This document shows, piece by piece, positions 5,854-11,672 of a stretch of DNA of 11,672 nt. The notes under the pieces were generated by a model. It worked only from the letters and a program-made list of their open reading frames with translations, was not told the DNA's origin and made no database searches. Source of the stretch: Bacillota bacterium (lineage in GTDB: Bacteria; Bacillota; Clostridia; Acetivibrionales; DSM-1351); contig JAEZFR010000218.1 of assembly GCA_023417285.1 (NCBI GenBank), forward strand, positions 1-11,672, written 5' to 3'. A program made the translations under genes and the position numbers. Each line of letters begins with the position of its first letter. Position 1 is the first letter of the stretch.

Positions 5854-6538
5854 TATCTCCCAGTTTATATATTTTTGGTATCTTTGCTCCTGAACCCTTT
5901 GTATATGGATGAACCCAAATTTCTTTGCCACTACGTAACATTCTTTGATGTCCTCGAACACCCCAACTTTCAGTATACTTCTGTCTTGGAAACTTATCAG
6001 GGTTATTATGCCTGGCTCCATCCGGTATCCTATAAACAATCCGTTGAAGCTTAATTACTTTGCTCGGATTATTCCGGTTATGCCACTCTGCCCGTCTACG
6101 CTGTGTGTTGCTCATTCTTATTGGTTCTGTTCTTTCTATTACTTCCGAATGAAAATGTTCAAGGTAGGCCATACAGCTACTGACTGTTGTACAGGTATCA
6201 GCGATTAAATCCATTTCATTAAATGTGAGGTCATACATTTTAAAGGCTTTTACCATTTGCTGATTGACCCAGCTTGTTAAGACCCTGTAATTCCCAGCGT
6301 CACGTTCTGTTATGATTTTGCACATAATATCTCCATCAGTGTAGGATTCATAAATTGTGATTCGGTCGTCAACGAATTTAAAATATATAGTCATGCCACC
6401 TTTAACATCAACTATTCCTTCTGGAATAACCTGCCTGTAATTATGTACTAAATCCTTGTTGTTATCACGCCATTTCAGCAAATTGAACAGTTCATCCATA
6501 GACAGTTCTATTCTATCTAGCTCATTACTTTTGGTCAT
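5849..6538 (-). CDS. Mobile-element protein with C-terminal VRGH/WxxPYxKG motif
   Basis: A 229-aa protein. Residues about 192-215 (WGVRGHQRMLRSGKEIWVHP, then YTKG) followed by KIYKL match a C-terminal module (VRGHWR...GK.IW..PY.KG) found in many uncharacterised phage, plasmid and conjugative-element proteins. The module is basic and aromatic and is thought to bind nucleic acid. Residues 1-120 hold helical and beta segments I do not recognise (FKFVDDRITIYESY and others). Residues 145-165 are Arg/Asn-rich. GGGGG lies six bases before the ATG, 27 bp after the stop of the 91-aa gene. It is the last gene of the operon and ends in the terminator at 5811-5853. The function is unknown. Confidence 0.72.
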   Translation of the reverse strand: MTKSNELDRIELSMDELFNLLKWRDNNKDLVHNYRQVIPEGIVDVKGGMTIYFKFVDDRITIYESYTDGDIMCKIITERDAGNYRVLTSWVNQQMVKAFKMYDLTFNEMDLIADTCTTVSSCMAYLEHFHSEVIERTEPIRMSNTQRRRAEWHNRNNPSKVIKLQRIVYRIPDGARHNNPDKFPRQKYTESWGVRGHQRMLRSGKEIWVHPYTKGSGAKIPKIYKLGDS

Positions 6539-6565
6539 TTATACCCCCTTGTATTTGTTAAATGC

Positions 6566-6841
6566 TTAGTATTCACTTGGGAACAAGATTGTCGTTACCG
6601 ACCTGTCCCATTCGGTAATAACCCAAACCTTTCCAATGCCATCAACTATATAAGATGATAGTATCCGTTCACCATGCTTTGCTGCATAGTCATTTGCTGC
6701 CTTATCTTCAGCGCCTAAATTACCCCAGTCCCCATTTTGATGTCTGATTAATAATCTTCTGAGGTCATGTTCAGTTATTTTACCGCTTTCAATCTCAGCT
6801 GCTATGCCTTGCGTATAAACTATTCTGCCTAAAGTAACCAT
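6566..6841 (-). CDS. Small conserved plasmid/ICE protein (DWGN...EWDRSVTTILFP family)
   Basis: A 91-aa protein with the full signature of a widespread small family carried by plasmids and integrative elements: LGRIV.T.G near the start, a middle RHQNGDWGNL...ED motif, and KVWVITEWDRSVTTILFP.EY at the end. Databases often give these proteins misleading restriction-subunit names, and their function is not established. Length and start are normal for the family. The ribosome site is weak and distant (GGAAAGTGA), and the ATG is five bases after the stop of the broken DUF4314 gene, so it probably relied on translational coupling. The upstream frameshift may therefore lower its expression, which is inference. 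Confidence 0.82.
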   Translation of the reverse strand: MVTLGRIVYTQGIAAEIESGKITEHDLRRLLIRHQNGDWGNLGAEDKAANDYAAKHGERILSSYIVDGIGKVWVITEWDRSVTTILFPSEY

Positions 6842-6848
6842 GTTAACG

Positions 6849-7096
6849 TCAATTCACTTTCCTGATTTTATCCTTACCATAAACTATCCCTAAGGTACTA
6901 CCGTTGTCCCAGTTTACAAAGATTGTTCCAATGTCGTCTATTATGGTTACCGTTCCTTTTAAATCTAATGGAAGTTTTCTGTATGGGTCTTCATGCTCAA
7001 CAGTTCTACCCGTGTCCCTGATGGGTATTCCATTCGCAGAGCTTCTATGATTGTTGCTCGTGACCGAGAGTTCATTCGTAGTAAATCGGTTCCCAT
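6849..7096 (-). pseudogene. DUF4314 protein gene broken by a one-base deletion
   Basis: Two frames together make one typical DUF4314 protein of about 82 aa. The first, from the ATG at 7096 with an excellent AAGGAGGG site, gives MGTDLLRMNSRSR...LRMEYPSGTRVELLSMK, then runs out of frame to an early stop. The second gives DPYRKLPLDLKGTVTIIDD, IGTIFVNWDNGSTLGIVYGK and DKIRKVN before the stop at 6849. DUF4314 normally reads yPxGTRVELxxM-DP...GtkGtVt.vDDiGti.V.WDnGSTLg. The break is at about 6986-6994, where ATGAAGACCC should be ATGAAnGACCC. No slippery heptamer supports programmed frameshifting. The second frame has no start of its own. This is either a real pseudogene or an assembly indel. The family is common in conjugative elements and plasmids, and its role is unknown. 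Confidence 0.8.
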
Positions 7097-7152
7097 TCCG
7101 TTTATCCCTCCTTCTGTTAATGCTTATTGACCTATAAACCTAAACCTTCCAA

Positions 7153-7192
7153 CAAAAATACAGGAGGACTACTCAATTAATGAATAGCCCTC
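7153..7192 (-). terminator. Intrinsic terminator or attenuator ahead of the DUF4314 gene
   Basis: On the minus strand GAGGGCTATTCA and TGAGTAGTCCTC make a 12-bp stem with two G-U pairs and a 5-nt loop, followed by CTGTATTTTTG. The wobbles pair only in minus-strand RNA. It lies 57 bp before the DUF4314 start and after a strong promoter, with no gene between, so it either ends a small RNA or attenuates the operon. Confidence 0.8.
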
Positions 7193-7313
7193 GAATTTAA
7201 ATCATATTATATTAAATTATTGAATGCTTAGGTATTATGATTTGATTCAATGCTGAAATGCTCAACTTCCCCTCTCAAATGTCGTTGAAACCCACTATTT
7301 CCAACACTTTCAC
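7160..7313 (-). ncRNA. Candidate small RNA or attenuated leader of about 160 nt
   Basis: A near-consensus promoter (7320-7348) and an intrinsic terminator (7153-7192) on the same strand enclose about 150 nt without an open frame. The interval can fold: ATTGAAT pairs with ATTCAAT and AAATCATA with TATGATTT, besides the terminator stem. It could be a stand-alone regulatory RNA or a leader controlling read-through into DUF4314 and the two downstream genes. It matches no RNA family I know. Ends are approximate. Confidence 0.45.
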
Positions 7314-7319
7314 ACCATT

Positions 7320-7348
7320 ATTCTATCGGAATTTTTCAAAATTGACAA
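7320..7348 (-). promoter_or_regulatory. Near-consensus sigma-A promoter
   Basis: On the minus strand TTGTCA (7343-7348), a 17-bp spacer and TAGAAT (7320-7325), each one base from consensus. The predicted start is near 7313. It drives the candidate RNA and, with read-through, the DUF4314 operon. It is the best promoter in the window. Confidence 0.72.
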
Positions 7349-7385
7349 TAATAATTTTTTACACACAACCATACTCAAACTCAAT

Positions 7386-7407
7386 AACAGTGCTAGTTTG
7401 CACTGTT
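7386..7407. repeat. Perfect inverted repeat upstream of the strong promoter
   Basis: AACAGTGC, TAGTTT and GCACTGTT form a 22-bp interrupted palindrome about 38 bp upstream of the -35 box at 7343-7348. Spacing and symmetry suit a dimeric regulator. It could instead be a weak plus-strand terminator, since TTTTGTTATAT follows. Confidence 0.45.
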
Positions 7408-7450
7408 TTGTTATATACAATTGTGCATCTCATAAAAAGAGTAATATGGT

Positions 7451-7486
7451 AATAATAAAATAACCAGCCACAAGATGTAGCTAGTT
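7451..7486 (-). terminator. Intrinsic terminator of the 183-aa coiled-coil gene
   Basis: On the minus strand AACTAGCTAC and GTGGCTGGTT form a 10-bp stem with two G-U pairs and a 5-nt loop, followed by the U-rich ATTTTATTATT. It lies about 35 bp beyond the stop codon. Confidence 0.78.
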
Positions 7487-7522
7487 GCTATTTTAGAATA
7501 CAAAGTCCTGCAATAGTTGCCA

Positions 7523-8074
7523 TTACTTGGTTCCAGTCGATAATATCATGCTGATTATCTGAGCTATTAAACCTATACTTTCTATACCGTGTTCGGAAAT
7601 AAATTTCTTGACTGAACTACCGCTCTTATCCATTTCAATACAGGTTTGTAACTCCACAAGTAATTTCCTATTCTTAATCAATTCTTGCTGAGTTTTTTGT
7701 GAATTGGCTCCTAATGAATTTAATAATAACTCCAATGTATGATTAGCAGTATCTATCTTCGCCTTTAATAATTCAATAGTTTCTTTTTGCAACTTAACAA
7801 GTTCTTCCTGCAACCCAACTGATTTTGTTGAATTTTCAGTAAGAACTATTTCTCTTTCTTCTCGTTCTAATTCTTTCCTTTGCTTTTCTTCTATTGCCCT
7901 CTTAAAGGCAGGCTCCTCAATTATCGGCCTTACGTTTAAGTTTGGGACAATAACTTGATAATTATTGGAGAGCTCTTTTAATTGTTCCTGTAGATTGGGT
8001 TGCATATTTTTTAGCTGCTCTGTTAAACTAAAATTCTCGGTTCCCAAGTTTTTAAAAAAATTATCATTACCCAT
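7523..8074 (-). CDS. Coiled-coil orphan protein with hydrophobic C-terminal helix
   Basis: A 183-aa protein that I do not recognise. Residues 1-60 are Asn/Gln/Leu-rich (TEQLKNMQPNLQEQLKELSN). Residues about 58-145 are a long charged coiled coil (KRAIEEKQRKELEREEREIV and onward). The C-terminus has a hydrophobic, possibly amphipathic helix (ESIGLIAQIISMILS, about 164-179) that could bind a membrane or an assembly partner. There is no signal peptide. GGAGGTT lies six bases before the ATG. A terminator at 7451-7486 closes it. It follows the AlbA-type gene by about 160 bp on the same strand with no terminator seen between, so it may be the distal gene of that operon or have its own weak promoter. 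Confidence 0.72.
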   Translation of the reverse strand: MGNDNFFKNLGTENFSLTEQLKNMQPNLQEQLKELSNNYQVIVPNLNVRPIIEEPAFKRAIEEKQRKELEREEREIVLTENSTKSVGLQEELVKLQKETIELLKAKIDTANHTLELLLNSLGANSQKTQQELIKNRKLLVELQTCIEMDKSGSSVKKFISEHGIESIGLIAQIISMILSTGTK

Positions 8075-8232
8075 TAAACAACCTCCACGTTTTCATTGTA
8101 GGGTATTACTTTTATTTTAAAGCTAACAGTATCTTCATTCCAGTAACCAATAATTCAGTTACCGTGCCTTATACTTATTTGCTAGTTTCTTGCGTCAAAC
8201 CATCCCCAACATTATCAATTCCGATATCTTTA

Positions 8233-9408
8233 TTATAATAACCTGAAATCTTTTAGCATCCTATTAAGTGCAATCCCTGTTTTCAAGCGTTCTACTATCA
8301 CTTTGTGCTTAAGTTCATTTTTAGGTTCTATCCATGAATATGTTGTGTCTATTGCATCAATATAATCTTGAAGTTGTCTTTGATGAGTGTATATGTATTC
8401 AATAAATTGCTCTTTCTCCATTATACTATCGAATATAAGAATTACTTCAAGTAGTCTACGATGCGCTATTAAGTCTTCCTCATCTTCATCATCAAGCAAA
8501 AATAAATGTAATTTATAATCTATCTCTTGCTTAACAAAATACTTAAATGCATAATCAACGTCAGCTTTATACTCTCCAAATGACAAGAACTCCCAATTAG
8601 GAGTAACTGTAATATATCTACCACTATCTAGTGTAACGGTCTGATTCCCATATAATTTAGTCCCATAACATTTGACTTCCAATAAACCATAGCTTGAAGA
8701 ATTATTATACATTGCATATGAATAAAATTCCGGTTCTAACCATTTCTCATCCTCAATAAGTTCAATGGTATACTCCGGATTATAAGTATTATAGTAAGTA
8801 TACCCCTGGCATATCCATTCATTCTTATTTTCAAGTCTTTTTGTTATTTGCTCCAGAGGCGGTCTATTTAGTAGGAATCTCTTCTTCCACAAGTACTCAA
8901 CATGGTTAATATCTGAACTTTTATCTATATCAGTATTTGTATCGCCAACTCTGGTATATATGTAATGAGCTCTTACAACTCGATCTTGGTCTCGATAGTC
9001 TTCTATTAAAAAGTATGGAGTATCAGTAGCATTTTTAACTGTCAACACGTCTATTTCGTGTTTTCTTATGTACAATGTTCTTACTTCTATTCGAGGTCTT
9101 ATGCCTGATGAGAATTTTTTACTTTTTAGTATGTCAATAATTTGCTGTTGATTCCGGCGATTTATATCACTCTCAACACCCATTACTTCAAAGGTTTTAT
9201 CGGTAACTCCAAATATAATATATGCATCTCTATCTGCGCGATTATTTGCCATACATATAATGTCATGAAGCAAGTTCGCCATATTCTTATGATGACATTG
9301 CTTAAAATCCCAATAGTCATCTTCTCTTCCTGAGTTAATGAGCATTCGTATTTCTTTTTCTAATAAACTGTTATACTCATTAATATCATTGGTACTATCA
9401 ACGCCCAC
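8233..9408 (-). CDS. Schlafen/AlbA_2-type protein
   Basis: A 391-aa protein. Residues about 15-160 match the AlbA_2 (Schlafen AlbA) domain. EDDYWDFKQ opens it, and a helix-rich NLLHDIICMANNRADRDAYI continues into IIFGVTD. Then come a conserved basic/aromatic strand region, PYF at 131-133, and YIYTRVGDTNT at 150-160. In Schlafens this fold carries RNase or nucleic-acid-binding activity, and bacterial versions are often regulators or defence components. The remaining 230 residues are beta/helix-rich and unrecognised (WICQGYTYYNTYNPEYTIEL and others) and may sense a ligand. It starts at GTG with AAGGGGAGA six bases upstream; no ATG fits better. It follows the nuclease-like gene by 30 bp in one operon. 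A tail in another frame suggests a possible indel near the 3' end. Confidence 0.82.
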   Translation of the reverse strand: MGVDSTNDINEYNSLLEKEIRMLINSGREDDYWDFKQCHHKNMANLLHDIICMANNRADRDAYIIFGVTDKTFEVMGVESDINRRNQQQIIDILKSKKFSSGIRPRIEVRTLYIRKHEIDVLTVKNATDTPYFLIEDYRDQDRVVRAHYIYTRVGDTNTDIDKSSDINHVEYLWKKRFLLNRPPLEQITKRLENKNEWICQGYTYYNTYNPEYTIELIEDEKWLEPEFYSYAMYNNSSSYGLLEVKCYGTKLYGNQTVTLDSGRYITVTPNWEFLSFGEYKADVDYAFKYFVKQEIDYKLHLFLLDDEDEEDLIAHRRLLEVILIFDSIMEKEQFIEYIYTHQRQLQDYIDAIDTTYSWIEPKNELKHKVIVERLKTGIALNRMLKDFRLL

Positions 9409-9438
9409 TGTACTCTCCCCTTAAGATTATAATTATAT

Positions 9439-10077
9439 CTATTTTATCTTCCATAGCACTATGTAAAAAGGCCATAGTTCGGAGTCATTTACTCCATGCG
9501 TTTCAAAATAGTTCATATAAACTAGTTCTATGTCTTTCCCTCTGAAACTTCTTTTGTCAACACTGCTTAATATCTGCTCCCGAAGTATTTCACCATTAAT
9601 TTCAATGTCATTATGAAGTATGATAAATTGCATTATGTATTTGTTCCTTATGTTACAATTTTTATGAAGTTTAAGCATGTCGTCAATAAAGTTTGTGAGC
9701 CCCCACTTCATAAACTCTCCTGTTTTCTTTAGACCGCCCCACTTCATTTCAATTGCTATATCAGGTTCATCTTCACTGGAATTTACCAGTTGTTTTAATT
9801 CGTTTGGTAGGTACAATGCTAAATCAAGGTATTTCTTGTCTTTATAAAACTCGCCTACCTCAGGCCATATCATGTATTGTTTACACAGAGAACTGAATAT
9901 TAAGAATTTAATGATTGGCTCAGTGATCGAATATACGGCAATTCCCTTGGCAAATCCATAAAAATCCTTATGTACCGTCAGAGTGAGATTGTCTCTTATC
10001 CGTTGGTCGTATGTTTTTAATACCTCTAAACACTCATTGCTAAATTCCTTCATGTATTTATCTACAATGGTTGACAT
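9439..10077 (-). CDS. PD-(D/E)XK nuclease-like protein
   Basis: A 212-aa protein. The arrangement suggests a restriction-endonuclease-like fold. A helix contains E53 (SITEPIIKFL), then WPEVGEFY, then strand YLDLALYLP with D85, then strand DIAIEMKWGG with E110 and K112 (the E-x-K), and then a helix and strand pair (FIDDMLKLHK; NKYIMQFIILH). That gives the D...ExK pattern of PD-(D/E)XK enzymes, which cut DNA or RNA using metal ions. No restriction-methylation partner is present. The wide gap between D85 and E110 is slightly unusual. AGGGGGCC lies five bases before the ATG. It begins 24 bp after the frameshifted nuclease gene and precedes the AlbA_2 gene by 30 bp. Function by motif only; the nuclease call is moderate. 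Confidence 0.6.
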   Translation of the reverse strand: MSTIVDKYMKEFSNECLEVLKTYDQRIRDNLTLTVHKDFYGFAKGIAVYSITEPIIKFLIFSSLCKQYMIWPEVGEFYKDKKYLDLALYLPNELKQLVNSSEDEPDIAIEMKWGGLKKTGEFMKWGLTNFIDDMLKLHKNCNIRNKYIMQFIILHNDIEINGEILREQILSSVDKRSFRGKDIELVYMNYFETHGVNDSELWPFYIVLWKIK

Positions 10078-10101
10078 GTACGGCCCCCTATATTTACTGC
10101 A

Positions 10102-10649
10102 TTACAGCATTATTTCTTTTTGCCTTGATGTGAATACTCTGACTAACAAATTGCACGTGTTCTTATTATCAATGTTAACCGTTATAATTCTATAGTTTTC
10201 TTCCTTATCCAGCATGACACCTGTTTCTTCCATGATTCGCTTTAGGTATGATTCCCAACGGCTGTCCCCAACAGGTATAGGAAATAGAACAAATGCAATA
10301 ATTCCGTTGTCCGAATTTAATTTGTTTACGTCATCAATGATAGATTTTATATTCTTTGTTATTGGCCTCCCCATTGAATTAACTCCTTCTATACGCCAGT
10401 TTGTGTTTGGGGTCTTTAGTTCAATGCTATATAATTTTTGTTGCAGATAAACGTTATATCGGTTCTTACTTGCTTTTCCTCAACTGCCGATTCCACTTCA
10501 ACACTTGCCATGCCTATTTTTTCAAGGTGGTAGGCCAGTTCAAACTTAAGCCACCCCTTAAATTTAGCCTTCTGCCTGATCGAAATCCGCATTATTTCTT
10601 TATTTTCATTTATGATATTTACAATTCCATCAAGTATTACCTTTTCCAT
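10102..10649 (-). pseudogene. PD-(D/E)XK nuclease-like gene split by a one-base deletion
   Basis: Two fragments, 10416-10649 (77 codons) and 10102-10374 (90 codons from an internal ATG), are one gene of about 182 codons. The first reads KGWLKFELAYHLEKIG...RTDITFICNK and then hits a stop. The other frame, open well upstream of its ATG, continues IELKTPNTNWRIEGVNSMGR and IIAFVLFPIPVGDSRW. Joined, these give a PD-(D/E)XK core: E37, D64 in RTDITF, and the ELK motif. The break lies between 10422 and 10440. One lost A in the A5 run (NKKLYSIELK) or in GCA(A)TT (NYIAIELK) would restore it. The frame is cut just before ELK, so neither fragment has a full active site. GAAGGAG, coding in the intact gene, now sits as a ribosome site before the internal ATG, so the C-terminal piece may be made. 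Confidence 0.8.
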
Positions 10650-10674
10650 TGAAACAAGCCCCTATCAGTATATT

Positions 10675-11505
10675 TTATGCCTGTTCAACTTGCAATCCTG
10701 TAACATCAATAACCTGTTCATTGATTATTGATATCTTCAGACTTTCCCCTTGGCCCTTCAAAATGAAGAACGGCCTACCTAAAACGATTTCGAAACAAAC
10801 ATTATATTCTCTAGGTGTTGTATTAAACATTTCATCGATATCCAGAGATTCTTTATCGTAGATGGACAGTACTGCAAATACTTGGCTGTCCTCAAAGTAT
10901 AGCTTTCCATTCTTACCAACAAAGTCAAGCTTACTGGTTTGAGTATATATTGAGAATCCTGTCTGCAAGTATTCATCAATTGATTTGAACGATTCCTTTT
11001 GTGGGAATAGATTTACATTTAGTATGTAGTTACCCAGAAACTGCCTAATAAACAGTTTATTTACCGTTCCTTTTGAACAGGTCGCACCATCCAACCTTTC
11101 CCATGAGAAGTGACCACCTTCTATTATGCCCGGAAAATAATTGTGCTTTCCGATATCTAAAAATTCATATTGCGGGTTATGCTTAATGAGCTTTTGGCGC
11201 TGTATATCATTTAATTCAACTGTTCTATAGTCTTTGGCTGGCATAGAGTTTTCCGGTGGTACTATATCCTTAACAGTGTACCCACTCCCGATTTTTCGTA
11301 TTTCAAACTTTTCTTTAGCTGTAGTTTCTATCAAGAACCTGCTAAACTTGTCTAATTCAGCTTTTTCATATGCTTCTAAACCATAACTAGATACCCGTAG
11401 AAGGTCGTTATCATCTACTTGCTGAATTTCTTTATTTATACAGCAAAGTTTGTACTTTTTTCCACTGCCACAAGGGCAAGGGTCATTTCTTCCTACCTTA
11501 CTCAT
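10675..11505 (-). CDS. SEC-C zinc-motif protein, first complete gene of the defence-like operon
   Basis: A 276-aa protein. It opens with a SEC-C motif, MSKVGRNDPCPCGSGKKYKL then CC: C10, C12, C21 and C22 in the canonical CxCx8CC spacing, which binds one zinc. In SecA this motif binds SecB and ribosomes, and it also occurs at the ends of many unrelated accessory proteins. The remaining 250 residues are mixed alpha/beta and unrecognised (PGIIEGGHFSWERLDGATCS, then FEIVLGRPFFILKG near the end). An in-frame GTG at 11526 would add seven residues, but the ATG at 11505 is preferred: GGGAGAG is well spaced, and SEC-C proteins usually start MSKxGRNDPCPCGSG. It lies 17 bp after the preceding stop and 25 bp before the nuclease-like gene, so co-expression is likely. 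Confidence 0.82.
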   Translation of the reverse strand: MSKVGRNDPCPCGSGKKYKLCCINKEIQQVDDNDLLRVSSYGLEAYEKAELDKFSRFLIETTAKEKFEIRKIGSGYTVKDIVPPENSMPAKDYRTVELNDIQRQKLIKHNPQYEFLDIGKHNYFPGIIEGGHFSWERLDGATCSKGTVNKLFIRQFLGNYILNVNLFPQKESFKSIDEYLQTGFSIYTQTSKLDFVGKNGKLYFEDSQVFAVLSIYDKESLDIDEMFNTTPREYNVCFEIVLGRPFFILKGQGESLKISIINEQVIDVTGLQVEQA

Positions 11506-11522
11506 AGCTCTTCTCTCCCTTT

Positions 11523-11672
11523 TCACAAAGCAAAATTCGTAAAAATATTCTTGCCTGACTCTTCATCAGTGAGAATATTTTCGATATACCTCTCTAAATC
11601 TGCAAAACCCATATCCGCTTTTATGCCTTTATCCCCATGTAACCATCTAACATTAAATAACCTATCAAACTC
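11523..11672 (-). CDS. 3' end of an unidentified gene, cut by the window edge
   Basis: An open frame runs in from the right edge for 49 codons to a TGA at 11523-11525. It begins EFDRLFNVRWLHGDKGIKAD and ends NIFTNFAL. Composition is normal protein: charged and helical near the end (ADLERYIENILTDEESGKN). The stop is 17 bp before the ATG of the SEC-C gene, on the same strand, so this is the upstream operon member. Family not recognised from the fragment. Confidence 0.72.
   Translation of the reverse strand, partial: EFDRLFNVRWLHGDKGIKADMGFADLERYIENILTDEESGKNIFTNFAL

Noticed and set aside
5782..6039. 85-codon minus-strand frame overlapping the VRGH-motif gene
   Set aside because: It lies mostly inside a well-supported gene in another frame and crosses that gene's terminator; it has no start signal.
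7230..7300. CRISPR-repeat-like segment (GTTTCAACGACATTTGAGAG on the minus strand)
   Set aside because: Only one copy exists, with no spacing periodicity and no cas genes nearby.
7258..7452. 64-codon plus-strand frame
   Set aside because: No ribosome site, and it runs antisense across a strong minus-strand promoter and a palindrome. Composition is explained by low GC.
10416..10440. Programmed -1 frameshifting in the nuclease-like gene
   Set aside because: The site reads AAC AAA AAT, not a proper X XXY YYZ heptamer, and no clear stimulatory stem follows. A simple deletion explains it better.

Overview
The window is AT-rich. Every confidently called gene lies on the minus strand, so the map reads right to left. 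Strong AGGAGG-type ribosome sites, U-tailed terminators, a secreted protein with stalk (copper amine oxidase N-terminal-like) repeats, and small proteins typical of Gram-positive plasmids and integrative elements all point to a low-GC Bacillota, most likely a Clostridia species. The many orphan genes, the small mobile-element proteins and the defence-like cluster suggest an accessory island or an integrated element. Taxonomy and island status are inferences.

Right part (8233-11672): a tightly spaced minus-strand operon. In transcription order it holds the 3' end of an unidentified gene, a SEC-C zinc-motif protein, a PD-(D/E)XK nuclease-like gene split by a one-base frameshift just before its ELK motif, a second PD-(D/E)XK-like protein, and a Schlafen/AlbA_2-type protein. 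No system known to me has exactly this content. It is the best candidate here for an undescribed, probably anti-mobile-element, system.

Middle part (4913-8074): an orphan coiled-coil gene with its own terminator comes first. Next is a compact promoter-to-terminator unit of about 160 nt (small RNA or attenuating leader). It precedes a DUF4314 gene broken by a frameshift, a small conserved mobile-element protein (DWGN...EWDRSVTTILFP signature) and a VRGH-motif protein, closed by a terminator. A helical orphan protein with a disordered, Lys-rich tail follows, with another terminator.

Left part (1-4912): a secreted transglutaminase-like protein with two C-terminal stalk repeats comes first. A 150-aa lipocalin-like protein follows, with its own extended -10 promoter and leader hairpin. 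About 400 nt without a gene then end in a hairpin terminator. Two coiled-coil plus helix-turn-helix proteins follow, and the leaders of their genes share a near-identical 31-bp element. The second heads a coupled operon with a 38-aa single-pass membrane protein (ATGA overlap), an HNH protein lacking its catalytic His, and the first codons of a further gene. A possible 20-aa hydrophobic peptide lies on the plus strand between the two regulators.

Two genes carry clear single-base deletions and a third may have an indel near its 3' end. Either the locus is decaying or the assembly has indel errors; reads would decide.
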